Source of the DNA: Turritopsis dohrnii
Taxonomy: Eukaryota; Cnidaria; Hydrozoa; Anthoathecata; Oceaniidae
Length of the DNA: 64,000 nucleotides
Direction: 5' to 3'
Assembly (NCBI GenBank): GCA_027922465.2
Contig: BQMF02000299.1
Location: forward strand, 186,001-250,000
Part shown: positions 12,871 through 23,919 of the stretch, piece by piece
Position numbering within the stretch: position 1 is the stretch's first letter
Layout of the letters: each line of letters starts with the position of its first letter
The notes under the pieces: model-generated
Seen by the model: only the letters and a program-made list of their open reading frames with translations
Databases searched by the model: none
What the model was told of the DNA's origin: nothing
Translations under genes and position numbers: made by a program

Positions 12871-12905
12871 GTAAGTAAGTATATAAGTAAGTAGTAAGTA
12901 ATAAT
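12871..12905. repeat. GTAA-type simple repeat
   Basis: Imperfect run of GTAA/GTAAGTA units just before the Myb-like exon. Confidence 0.8.
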
Positions 12906-12960
12906 TTATGTTCCATGTCAGAAATACAAAATAAATAAATGAATAAATTCTAATACAAAC

Positions 12961-13241
12961 CTTTCCTTCACTTCAGTGATCACGTTTATGTAGTATTCAC
13001 TATTCTTAACATTTTTCACGTTTGTGAGTAATAACTTTCTTGTATATCTTTCATTATTTAGAATAACATCAACGAGGTCGTCAACAATCTTCTCATTCCA
13101 TACACATTTCCTTCCTTTCTTTTTCGTTTTTTTTCCACTTAATCTTTCCAGTATGTCATTATCATCATCATCTTTTTCTGAATCACTAGATTGGTTTTCG
13201 TTTGTCAAGATTTCATCGATTGTATCGATCTTCCCTGCCAT
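12961..13241 (-). CDS. First exon of a Myb/SANT-like protein (partial)
   Basis: Begins at ATG 13241 and is open for 93 codons to a GT donor (AAAG then GTTTGT). An acidic, serine-rich leader (about residues 15-32) is followed by a lysine cluster and WNEKIVDDLVDVILNNERY, then KLLLTNVKNVKN and YY. Trp plus the repeated LVD/ILNN helix resembles Myb/SANT-like DNA-binding domains found in Harbinger-type accessory proteins and related animal genes. No further exon could be found before element A3, which lies directly downstream, so either the intron is long or the gene has been cut. Function and start are inferred. Confidence 0.45.
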
Positions 13242-13269
13242 GTTACTTCTCTGTTGTATTCAAAAATAA

Positions 13270-13585
13270 TCGAGCGCCAAATATCAAAATAGGTGAAGCG
13301 CATGCTTGGATAATTATATTCGTGTTTTTGTTACAAGAACTTTCTCAGATATCAGGAAAGTGCGACAAAAGAGCGGCTGTATAAAGTCGTGCCGGTTTTA
13401 GGTCGCACTTATGAATTAAGTTCGACAAATTCTGATGAACTTAATAGAAAGTGCGACACTTATTAGAAATGAAGGCTTTATACAGCCGCTTTTATGTCGA
13501 ACTTAATTCAAAATTCTTCTCATTTAAGTTAAACGCGACGTAAAAGCGGCTGTATAAAGTAGGCCTAATGAAAGTTGCTATGGGC
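13270..13585. repeat. Cluster of small hairpin (MITE-like) repeats
   Basis: AGCGGCTGTATAAAGT occurs at 13372-13387 and 13545-13560, and inverted (CTTTATACAGCCGCT) at 13476-13490. The segment 13476-13560 folds on itself: CTTTATACAGCCGCTTTTA pairs with its complement at the end with a short loop, making an 85-bp hairpin. GTGCGAC-type heptamers recur in both orientations around it. No coding sequence. Probably one or two tiny non-autonomous DNA elements; no target duplication assigned. Confidence 0.65.
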
Positions 13586-13912
13586 TAATTGTGTAGTTTT
13601 CATCAAATTACCACTCAAAACGAGGCGGGAGTACGGTTTGGTAAAATTTCGACATTTGAAGTAATATACGGGAGTATTTTGAATAGCAATATAACTCAAA
13701 AGTACATTGTATTGATAGGGTTACATTGCATTAATTTTTTTGCAAACAAAAGTAACATTCTTTTGGTTTGATATGGATACGCATTCACGTACACAGTTAC
13801 GAATTTAACTTGCTCGGTTTGTCTTTGTTGAATAAAAATCCGGCTATCACGCATTCCATATTTTCGCTGGCGAACAAGTGATTACACGCACCCACTCCGC
13901 AAACATTATTGC
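13586..13912 (+). repeat. 327-bp direct repeat, copy 1
   Basis: Nearly identical to 16965-17292, same orientation, from GCTAATTGTGTA to CCACTCCGCAAACATTA. Separated by about 3.05 kb. Terminal TG/CA expected of LTRs is absent, so I do not call it an LTR. Confidence 0.88.
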
Positions 13913-14923
13913 GGAGTGTAGCTTTTTAGCGGAACGGAGCTCATTTGGCAAGATCAAATATTGTCATCAAAATACTAACAGAGAGATGCATTTCGGCTGC
14001 CGTAACTCGATGAAACCTCCTACAGGGTCATACAAAAAGTGCAATTTGGCTCACTTACATCAGATTTCCCAAGTAGAATTCACTCAGATAACACCTTGAA
14101 TGCGCGAGCAAAAAAATTTTCAAAGTATGGCTTTTAGGCAAATTTTCCCGTTTCTACGGTACATGGACTGCTTACCAAAATGCAAAGTTGTCATTCTTAG
14201 TTAGAGTTAAGTAGACATTTTTCCCCTTTCCCCGGGAAGGCTTTGCTTTGAGGCTTGTTTCTGGGAAACCAATACCTTCAATGTAAGTTGAGGATGGGAA
14301 TAGATTGTTTGTTGACCTTTTTGACAATCTCTTATATTCTAGAAGGTTTCTATACTTTTTAAAGCACACTAAAATTATTTGTTGACTGGGCATCAATGTG
14401 CTTGAAACAGCTGTGTGTTGTGTGCTAGTAGGAATATAATATCCATACGATCCATACGTATTTCTTATCCATTCCTTTTGCTTCTACGTTTCACCTATTT
14501 TTATTTAGCCTTTTGTGTTTTTTGAACCACTGGCACAAGAAAGAGTTTATTTCCACACAACAGACCGAACTAGTCAACACAACATCATTTGCATGCAATG
14601 AGACCACTTTTAAACCACAAAATTTTGTTAATTGGTTCTTACAGATTTTGAATTCTTAAGGCTAGTTGGAAATGTAGCGTATTAGGCTTTACCCTCTGTT
14701 TGGGGTAGTAGGATATATATACAGAAAAAAATTGACCTTGATTATTTCTAATGTAATCCGCTCAGCAAAAATCAAAACAACATACATCATAATGGAATTT
14801 GAAAGGGTAAAATCTCTGTCACTTTGGGTAAATGATCAATCTATTAGGTATCTTATTTGCCATAAGTTTTTTAATAATAAAAACATGAACATTCAATTAT
14901 TAATTTATTTTACGAAACTTTTC
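13913..14923. other. Non-coding spacer
   Basis: No recognisable gene, RNA or element terminus. Lies between direct-repeat copy 1 and the tandem duplication. Confidence 0.55.
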
Positions 14924-15471
14924 GTAAGTATCTCTTACATCTTCAGGTTATAATACACTGTTGTACAGTTATTATTATCAAATTGAACTGCTTTACAATA
15001 AAAACTGTAAGCAACATTACCTACCTGTAATGGCAGAAAATTATTGTCTGATTTGCTATTCAATATACAGCAACTACATTGTAGTGTTAGAATTTATAAC
15101 ATTTGGCCAGATGAAACTTTATAAAGCGGGGTTTACACTATCAGATTCTGTCTGACAGATTCTGTCGAACGATTTTTCTCATTAATTATTCATGACAGAT
15201 TTTTGCGTTTACATTTGCATTTTTATGTCGAAAATATTTATTTGTGGAATGGCGCCTTTCAAGAAAAAACGTGTTGCTGCAGCTATTGCTATAAAACTCA
15301 ACACAACTTTTATAAAACGTGCGTACTTGTAAATTCCTAGAAACTTCACATCATTAATATTTAATGAGCCAAAACTGTAATTTCATTGGCTGATTTACTT
15401 TCGACAGAATCTGAAAAGTTGAAAAAATTCAACTTTTCAGATTCTGTCGAAAGGTGAATCTTTCGATTCAT
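14924..15471 (+). repeat. Tandem duplication, unit 1 (548 bp)
   Basis: From GTAAGTATCTCTTACATC to the start of the next unit. Almost every base is repeated at 15472-16018, so the duplication is recent. The unit contains unique flank plus the first 343 bp of a MITE (15125-15467). The short open frames in the two units are identical and have no protein features. Confidence 0.95.
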
Positions 15472-16018
15472 GTAAGTATCTCTTACATCTTCAGGTTATA
15501 ATACACTGTTGTACAGTTATTATTATCAAATTGAACTGCTTTACAATAAAAACTGTAAGCAACATTACCTACCTGTAATGGCAGAAAATTATTGTCTGAT
15601 TTGCTATTCAATATACAGCAACTACATTGTAGTGTTAGAATTTATAACATTTGGCCAGATGAAACTTTATAAAGCGGGGTTTACACTATCAGATTCTGTC
15701 TGACAGATTCTGTCGAACGATTTTTCTCATTAATTATTCATGACAGATTTTTGCGTTTACATTTGCATTTTTATGTCGAAAATATTTATTTGTGGAATGG
15801 CGCCTTTCAAGAAAAAACGTGTTGCTGCAGCTATTGCTATAAAACTCAACACAACTTTTATAAAACGTGCGTACTTGTAAATTCCTAGAAACTTCACATC
15901 ATTAATATTTAATGAGCCGAAACTGTAATTTCATTGGCTGATTTACTTTCGACAGAATCTGAAAAGTTGAAAAAATTCAACTTTTCAGATTCTGTCGAAA
16001 GGTGAATCTTTCGACAAA
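15472..16018 (+). repeat. Tandem duplication, unit 2
   Basis: Copy of 14924-15471. This unit continues past the breakpoint into the intact 3' end of the MITE, showing that the MITE was present before the duplication. TTTCG/TTCG microhomology occurs at the junctions. Confidence 0.95.
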
Positions 16019-16105
16019 AAAAACTTTCGATTTTCTGTTTACACTATCAGATTCTGTCGAATCGACAGAATCTGTCAGACAGAATCTGATAGTGTAAACC
16101 CCGCT
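15673..16105. mobile_element. 433-bp MITE, PIF/Harbinger-type ends
   Basis: Ends AGCGGGGTTTACACTATCAG and its inverted complement, flanked by TAA at 15670-15672 and 16106-16108. Each subterminal region adds further nested inverted motifs (ATTCTGTC and GACAGAAT), so the ends can form strong hairpins. A 3-bp TAA/TTA duplication is the rule in PIF/Harbinger. No coding capacity. A truncated copy produced by the tandem duplication starts at 15125. Confidence 0.85.
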
Positions 16106-16108
16106 TAA

Positions 16109-16964
16109 CATGTTTTTGTCTAATGATAATGTAATTTTCAAAATTCTTTAAATGAATTAGATAACTGAAAAGTAAATCAATAAATTGGTTTTTCTATAAC
16201 TGTACGCCTTTGTGTTACTACTTGAGTTCATTCTAATAATATAACATTACATAAAATGATTTTACTTAGGAAAAATCACATTAATAACTTATTACTATCA
16301 TTTTGTGAATGGGAAATTTTATGTTCTTATTAATTAATATGTTGTTTTACTATTTCAGGTGTATATATATCACATTATCAATGTATGAATGAAGAGGAAA
16401 TGTATAATTGCTGGACATCTCGTACACTTGAAATGGAAGGGCTGAACCAAAGATAGGAGTAACTAATGTCAAAGTGAAGTGCTAATAAATAATACTCCGG
16501 AAGCATTCATTCAAAGATATCTTCAGTGATAATTCATTTGAAAGGAACGACACATTAAAGCATGTTTTAAATTGAATTTTCTTTGACTTTTAAAGTTTCA
16601 ATTAACTGAATGTTGATTGTCATCTCTGGGTTAATGTAAACATTTTTGGAAAAAGTTTGGAATATGCCTGTTGTATTTCTTGTTGGTTTCAACTTCCTGG
16701 TCTTCTTTATTTGATAATATTTGAGTGTGTATATCTACTATTTATGCAGGATACTTTTACAACTGTGAGTGTCAAAATTTTTTGAATCTGTACTTATGTA
16801 TGAAAGAACTGAAAATTATTGATTCATAAAGTATTTTATTTTATTTTGTTATTCCTTCTCTTTTCCATCTCCATCTCACGTTCACATTATCAAATTCTTA
16901 AAAAAAAAACACTATCAGACTATTAAACCCAACCACATTTTGACTATTTATATTTTGATATGCT
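16109..16964. other. Non-coding spacer
   Basis: AT-rich, no coding signal, no repeat found elsewhere in the window. Confidence 0.5.
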
Positions 16965-17292
16965 AGCTAATTGTGTAATTTTCATCAAATTACCACATCA
17001 AAACGAGGTGGGAGTACGGTTTGGTAAAATTTCGACATTTGAAATAATATACGGGAGTATTTTTAATAGCAATATAACTCAAAAGTACATTGTATTGATA
17101 GGCTTACATTGCATTAATTATTTTGCCAACAAAAGTAACATTTTTTTGGTTTGACATGGATACGCATTCACGCACACAGTTACGAATTTAACTCGCTCGG
17201 TTTGTCTTTGTCGAATGAAAATCCGGCTTTCACGCATTCCATATTTTCGCTGGCGAACGGGTGATTACACGCACCCACTCCGCAAACATTAT
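16965..17292 (+). repeat. 327-bp direct repeat, copy 2
   Basis: Second copy of 13586-13912 with scattered substitutions. The flanks differ from those of copy 1. Confidence 0.88.
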
Positions 17293-18247
17293 ATATTGAT
17301 ATATTGATATCATTTGTTATCAAAATCCCCTGGAACGTCACATATCATCAATGAGAGTCCGTTCCAATCCAATTGAAATTATCCTGAGTGGAAATCAGGC
17401 TTAACACGCACCATTATAGACTGATGTTGCTACTATAATACGAAAAAGGAAAACTGTAAATACTCGGAGTAGGAGTAATAGTGAGTTTAAGCAATGATGC
17501 GTTACGTGAGGTGGTTAGAATAAAAGGTGATAGCGTGATCTCTATCACCTCAAATTTTAAAAACATTAAGCTTTTGTTGAATCGAAAGAGACGTTATGCT
17601 AATTAATTATTTATATAAAACTTTAAATAAATATACTAACAGGAATATTGTAGGAAAGAGTAAAACAAAATGGTTGGGTTAAGAGATACTAGAGATCATC
17701 TTATGTTAGCTTACGACGACAATCTAATTGACGATGTGGAATTCCATCTTTTATATCTTTTATAATTACTCCTTACTGGAATTACGAAAAGTTCGAACTA
17801 GAGGATTTAAATGATGCTTCGTAGCCATTTTTTAATTAAAATTTTTTACTTCTTTGATTAGCCTGATATTTTCTTTCGAGCTTACGTAAACGAGAAAGTT
17901 TAAACTACTTATTAAAAGGGTTTCACTTCATAAATTATTCACATCACGCATGTTTTACAAGCGGCTGTAAAAAACCAGATTTCTAACGCCAATTTATATT
18001 AAGACGCGGTAAGATGGGCTTTCCTCTGAGCCTCATTAATTATGTATGAAGAAATCAATTGTTTTCTTATCACCACCTCTTGATAACGCTTCTTTGCTTT
18101 AACTGGCTAATGTCCTATTCCGCTCTAAAGAAAAATGACGTAATACTAAGAAAACTATGCACATGATTGGTCTCACATGTATCATGTAAAATGGTGCATT
18201 TGCTACGGACTTCTGATTTTTTTGGATAGGAGATCTGATCCGAGACC
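17293..18247. other. Non-coding spacer
   Basis: No gene or terminus recognised. Ends at the putative target site of the Harbinger-type element. Confidence 0.5.
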
Positions 18248-18399
18248 TTATTCTCGGATTCAGTTTGTACCGGTTGCCGTAATTTTTCCTCCGTAAACCA
18301 CGTGACTGAAAATACTGTGGGTGAAAACAAATCGTCCATAAGAGCTGAAAACACTTGTATGTATAGAGCCAAAGCAGTAAGAAGATTGAATTGATCGAA

Positions 18400-20203
18400 A
18401 TGCCTAAACACTGTGTTGCCTATGGATGCACTAATCATAACTACATGCATGAAAAGAATTTATCGTTTTGTATTTTTCCTAATAAATTGAAACAACGAGA
18501 AAGATACGATAGATGGGTCCAAGCTTGTAAACGCGTAAACCCAGATGGAACAAGATGGGAACCCAAAAGTAAACATGTTTATTTGTGTTCCGAACATTTT
18601 ATAGAAGGTATGCTTAGTTTTGATTATACCTTTTTTAGAACTATCTTCCTAGATTTTTCAATATATATTTCTAAATTTATTTTTCAGGGAAAGCTAATTC
18701 TAATCCAAGTCATCATCCAGATTATGTCCCCACAGTCTTTAAGTACACTGATGCTACAAGGGACAAGGCAAAGTTAAATCGATTTAACAGTGCAGCTCAA
18801 CGTGCTAAAAATCGTGAGGTGATGTTAGCTAAGAAAGAACTGGAAAATTTAACACCGGCAGCTGTGGTACGTGGACAGCTTAATGATGCTTTGCAGGATC
18901 CATCATCTGATCATGATTCATTATTGATGTCACCAACAACATCTATTGTAGATGAATCTGCCAGTTATAATATTTTGTTGTCACCATCATCCGTGGATTT
19001 TTCTTTGGAAGAAAACAAAGCAATTGCTTCTACTCCAAAACGTTTTATTTTGGACAATAATATGGTTGATGAATCTGAGGAAAACTCAAATAATTGTGAC
19101 CCTATTAGTTCAATAAACTTAACTGAAATGAATTTTTTAAGAGCAGAAAAGTTAAATTTGATGAGCAAAGTCAAAGCACTAGAGGAACAGGTTAGCTTAA
19201 TTAGTTGATTCTTCATTACAGAAATTTTCTTCCACTTTCTTTCAGTATTGTATTTCTTTTTCAGGTGATGTTTTCACGCTATGATCCAAAATATATGGCT
19301 GGAAATGATGAAACTTGTCATTATCTGACTGGCTTGTCATTTGATGTTTTTAATTTCCTTTGTGAATTTTTGGAACCACATTTAAAAAGGCCTCGTGTTA
19401 ATTTGCCTTTATGAAATCAAATACTGATGGTACTTGTTCGATTGAGGATGAATTTGCCACTTCAGTTTATAAGCCTTCAAGTAGGGCTTTCAAGGAGTAC
19501 TGTTCACAATACATTTCATAAAATCATTGATCTGATGTACACAAAGCTGAACGTTTTCATTTGTTGGCAAGATAGAGATTGTATTCGGCAAACAGTCCCG
19601 CCAGTATTCAAACAACATTTTCCTAGACTGACATCTATTATAGACTGTTTTGAAATTTTCATCGACAGGCCAAAGAACCTCAAGGCCAGACCTGAAGTGT
19701 ATTCCAATAACAAAAAACACAGTACCGTAAAGTATCTCATTTCTTGTAGTCCATTGGGTGCAGTGAATTTCTTGTCGAGTGGCTGGGGAGGACGTGCAAC
19801 AGACGTGCATATAGTTCGGAATTCTGGTTTCATCAGTTCAAAGTTTCATCACCCTGGTGATCAAATTTTGGCCGACCGTGGCTTTACCTTACAGGACGAT
19901 TTCGCATCATGTTGTTCTGCAGAACTGATTATACCTGCTTTTACAAAAGGAAAACAGCAATTTTTAGCAAGAGAAGTTGAAAATACCCGGAAAATTGCTT
20001 CTGTGAGAATACACATTGAGCGCATAATTGGATTGATGAAAAATAGGTATCACATACTGGATGGTCCCATTCCAGTGTCATTAGTGAATTCTGCCACAAA
20101 CGAACACATTGAAAATGCAGTTCCAACCATAGATAAATTAGTGACAGTTATTGTCGCATTATGTAATCTTTCACCTGGGATAGTGTACAATGAAAAGAGT
20201 TAG
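18400..20203 (+). pseudogene. THAP-domain DDE transposase (Harbinger type), one in-frame TGA
   Basis: Three exons: 18400-18607, 18689-19189 and 19265-20203, with GTATGC and GTTAGC donors and TTTTTCAG acceptors. The start at ATG 18400 gives MPKHCVAYGC, the canonical THAP opening. The THAP zinc finger continues with FCIFP, a Trp in DRWVQAC and CSEHF (C2CH). Exon 2 is a low-complexity linker ending in a leucine-rich, possibly coiled, segment. Exon 3 is the catalytic core of the DDE_Tnp_4 family: IIDCFEIFIDRP (first Asp), GWGGRATDVHI, DQILADRGF (second Asp) and RIHIERIIGLMKNRY (Glu). TGA at 19412-19414 interrupts the start of exon 3 within LPL-NQILMVLVRL; Arg (CGA) would fit. The enzyme would bind the inverted repeats through THAP and excise the element. 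Otherwise nearly intact. Confidence 0.9.
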
Positions 20204-20271
20204 TTTTTTTATATAACGCGACATGTTTTTATATCATACTCTATAAATACTTACATTATATATACAAATAG

Positions 20272-22166
20272 TTATTTATCGGTATCAACTTTTCTGCGTT
20301 TCCTGCGACAAAATTTGCAGTACCAGGTGCCTTTGGGAGCATTCTTAATTTTTGCACATTTATAATGTATCCACTTGTAAATGCAATCTGGATTGTCACA
20401 ACCCACCATTTCTTCATTCTCATTATTGGGCTGCTGGCAATAACACAATTTCTCGGTTGTACTTCTCTTTGTGGTGCTCTTGTTTTTTTCATATGATCTC
20501 TTAATCAGCTCCAGTGCAATGTGCTTCTTATGAAAACTGACCAGTTTTGGTACACACTCCTCTCCAAAGTTTTCATTGAATTGTACGCTTGTTGATGCTA
20601 TAAATTGAGGTGTCCATACCACAAAATGACATGTATTTATTTTGTTAATATACATTTGCATTTGCACTTGAGCCATGTACTGGTGTTTTTCTTTTAATAC
20701 AAAGTTTTCATCAAGGCAAAAGTTTTTATCATTCTCTACACATTCTTCTATACTTTGTCTGTCCCTATGACTAAATGGGCATTTTATTTCCACCAAAAAT
20801 TTCCCATGACAGTGACATTCACCAACAGCATCAGGAGAGGCCCCAAGAAATGGATAGTCACTATCAAGAAGTAAACCGCATTTATTGATTTCCAATTCTT
20901 GGTGTTCCAGTTTCAGTTTTTCTATAAACTTCAATAGAGCAGTGGCTTCATGGTCCCTCCCCCATTTAAGGGCAGGGGTGTCAAAATGTCGTCCAGGGGT
21001 ACAAATCTTTAGTATAAGTGACACGGATGGGCATAGCGGATCTGTATGCAAAACATCATACACCACAGAAGCAGTGATTCTCCCAATGCGAATTTCTTGC
21101 CATGCCAAACATTCGTTCTGTTTGCGTGTAGATTTTTCAATAAAATCGATATCACATTTCGGAAGTCTCAATTGAATTAACTCCTCAACTTGAACTTCAA
21201 TGTCCTGTTCACTGATGTCTGATCTGAACATCTCTCGCAAACATTTAGGGATTTTTGGTTTCACAGGTGTTGCTGCCTGATGGTGAAACATGCTTGAATG
21301 TTGGCTAAACAAACTCAGCACCACTGGCTGTCTTGTGTTATTCAGTGTTTGTAATTTATCTAAGAATGATGTTTTCTCGTCCTCAGTTGGTGGTTTAAAT
21401 GTCCTTCGTAGTGACTGTTTGGGCACCTTAGTTTTCTTGTAGAAATTAATGTTTTTTATTTCTTTCCCAACTATCTTTTTGACAAAGTCATTGTTCCAAG
21501 CACAGGGTAAGTCTGTAAATGCCATTTTTGTATATCCAAGTCTGTTTGCAGCTTCGATCTTAAACAGCAGAGCTCCAATATGGGAACATGATTCACCCAA
21601 CCTGCAAAAGAAAACAAAAAAATTGTCAATCATGTACATACATAACTTGATGCAGTCACAACAAGTTTGCCTTACCCAGCCATGCAATCACAATGAGCAC
21701 AAATCACTGAGCCATTTGCATTGGATGGTGCTATCCATGGATGCAATGGGTCTTTGTTTAAAGCCTGGGAATGGAGAACATTGGCTTTTAAAACTGATAC
21801 CCCATCGTTTTGGTAAATTTTGATATCACCAACCCATCCAGAAAGAAACTGATTGTGACTCTCTAAACTTTTTCGATTTTTCATAGACTCTCTTGTGTAT
21901 ACACCTAAAAGATATGAGAAAATACAGTTCATTTTCAGGTAAAACACTTCAACACAAAATGTAAAGGATTTAGTATGCAAACCTGGAGTATTGATCAAGT
22001 AATCATATATATCTGGATATTCTATATCTGGCCACTTTGTTGGGTTATCAACCCAAGCATCAGCTGGCAAACGATACGGACATTCCTTTAACTTTGAAGC
22101 AGTCAAAAGTTTCTGGTATCGCGAACGAGATTCACTATCTAGCGAATCAAAATACGAATAAGACAT
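20272..22166 (-). CDS. SWIM zinc finger / YqaJ-like nuclease / PHD finger protein
   Basis: Minus-strand gene in three exons: 22166-21983, 21904-21676 and 21601-20272, about 580 residues, all frames open. The start is ATG 22166 (MSYSYF). Exon 2 ends and exon 3 begins inside a SWIM finger (Cys-x-Cys ... CSHIG). Then comes a YqaJ/lambda-exonuclease-like fold: RIGRITAS, a Glu in KWGRDHEATALL, GASPDAVG and FLVEIKCPF (Asp ... Glu-x-Lys), followed by KEKHQYMAQVQMQM. The C-terminus is a PHD finger from CYCQQ to WYCKFC. Such nucleases trim DNA ends in phage recombination; PHD fingers bind histone tails. It converges on the transposase gene and shares its inverted repeats, so I infer an accessory role in transposition or target choice. 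It could instead be a host-type gene captured by the element. Confidence 0.88.
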
Positions 22167-22316
22167 TTCCAATTTTCAAGCTGCAAAAAGGCTTTCACCA
22201 CTGTCAACATATGTCAAATCTGCCATTATGCCCGGTTGTTTTCACCCACTAAAATTCGTAACCCGTGACAATAATAATGGCGCATTAATATGACGTTAAA
22301 CCGAATCCGAGAATTC

Positions 22317-22867
22317 AGGTCTGTGCTTGTGTTTTCTGTTTTTTTCTTTGGTGTCTTGCCCATTGTTCTTGGTTTTGGAAAGGAAGGGAAGGGCTTATGA
22401 TTAAGTGGGAGGACTCCAGAGGCGTTATGTTTATAGTGTATAAATAATACCTAGCACCTCCACTTCCAGTTAGGAAAAGCTTCTAATTACGCTATGAAGC
22501 TTGGCAAGCAGCTTAGCTACACGATTCTTAATTCTTACAGGGTTTATTTCAAAATTATGCCAAAGTTAGGAATGAATCTTGCTACACATACAGTACAAGT
22601 TGAGGAAGGATTTTAATGAATCTTGTCAACTTTTGCTTTATTAATATTATATATATTATATATCAAGAAGTAACTAAAATAACTTCCTGCGTAAGGTGAT
22701 CGAGCTTGTAGTGTAAAGTTCGGCGCTATTTCCTTTTTGCACCCCCCTTAATGTATCTGATCCTAACCTTAACCCTGACCCTAAAACATTATGGATGAAG
22801 AATGGGGTGCGAAAAGGAAATAACACCTTAAGTACCTAGCTACCTAATAAAATTTCGCTGTGTCTGC
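22317..22867. other. Non-coding spacer
   Basis: No coding signal. A degenerate telomere-like string (CCTAACCTTAACCCTGACCC) lies at about 22762-22784. Confidence 0.5.
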
Positions 22868-23050
22868 ATGGCCGGCAGCCGGTCAATGTCTTGGCATATA
22901 CTAAATGGCCGGCAGTCCAATTATTCAGAACTTTTACTTGTCGCCGGTCAAGAATCCATCAGATACCATATGACCAGCAGTTCAATTACATGTCGAATGG
23001 CAGCCGGTCATTGCCAGAGCATATACTAAATGATCGGCAGTGCAGCTAAA
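22868..23050 (+). repeat. Minisatellite, about 62 bp x 3
   Basis: Units carry GGCAGCCGGTCA, a spacer with CATATACTAAATG and a C/TCGGCAGT block. The first and third units are 125 bp apart and similar; the middle unit is more diverged. GC-richer than its surroundings. Confidence 0.75.
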
Positions 23051-23919
23051 GCTACTTGCGAACACCAAAACAAAATATGGCAAAAATTATCTTATTAAAT
23101 AAACTTTTTTTCCCATACAAAGTTTATCCCATTTTTTTTATCATAACAAATTGAAGCATGTTACAACAGAAATTCTCTAACAGTTATAGCTTAATTCTAA
23201 ATACTTTGAGTACATGTAGTAGAAGAGTGAGTGCCTGATAGGGATTCTGAGAGGTCGTTGAGATATAATTTTTAGACTTAATGTATATGCTAAAAATTGA
23301 AAAAAAACTACCATTATGTGAAAGGCAATTGTAATTCTAGTAATGATATTGCCTAAAATGATATGCATGCAGAACCTGTATCTTAATGTATGTTAATAAA
23401 TATATACGATACAACTTAAGCTGCAAAGGAATGAATATAAACATGAAAACATAAAAGATTTCATGTATATGTACAGTTTTATATGTCTTTTACACGAGGT
23501 CGTTCAAACGAAATTAATGATGGGAGGAGGGTAAACTGAACACGAACAAAGAAACAACAGAAAAGAATGTTGACTTAAAGTTCATCATCCTTTATGAACA
23601 AGTTCGGCACTATATACATACACAAAGTAACATGCATCTAGATTTTCAAATTTGCGAGACCTGAAAATATTAGTAGGATACTGCTCAAATTTTCTAGCGA
23701 ATGGAGTTCAAAGAAAAAAGATATGTAGTGCACTTCTTATCTACCAGATTTTTTAAACCTCTTATCATTGATGCTGCTGTCAAAAGATGCAGTGTCAATA
23801 TTCTGACCCTACAGGTAACTTTCAGTGAAGGGGTGATTTTCATTGATTGATTTGCATGTAGATTGACCATTATTATATTATAATTTGAAAGTATTATAAC
23901 ATTCATAGTCACTTCAAAG
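23051..23919. other. Non-coding spacer
   Basis: AT-rich with no coding or RNA signal, ending at the Cys-rich first exon of the next gene. Confidence 0.5.

Larger units (their letters stand above)
18251..22313. mobile_element. Two-gene Harbinger-type transposon with THAP and YqaJ proteins
   Basis: A 4.06 kb unit with convergent genes 68 bp apart. The left end (TTCTCGGATTCAGTTT, 18251-18266) is inverted at the right end (AAACCGAATCCGAGAA, 22298-22313), one mismatch in 16. The flanking triplets are TTA and TTC, a possible 3-bp duplication with one change. A DDE_Tnp_4-type transposase plus short inverted repeats and a 3-bp site is the PIF/Harbinger plan. Having the second gene inside the repeats argues that the YqaJ-PHD protein travels with the element. 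Boundaries moderate, gene content strong. Confidence 0.72.

Noticed and set aside
14961..15703. Two identical 64-codon open frames
   Set aside because: They are the tandem duplication read twice, with no codon bias or motif.
13586..17292. LTR retrotransposon with 327-bp LTRs
   Set aside because: No TG/CA ends, no primer-binding site seen and no gag or pol between the repeats.
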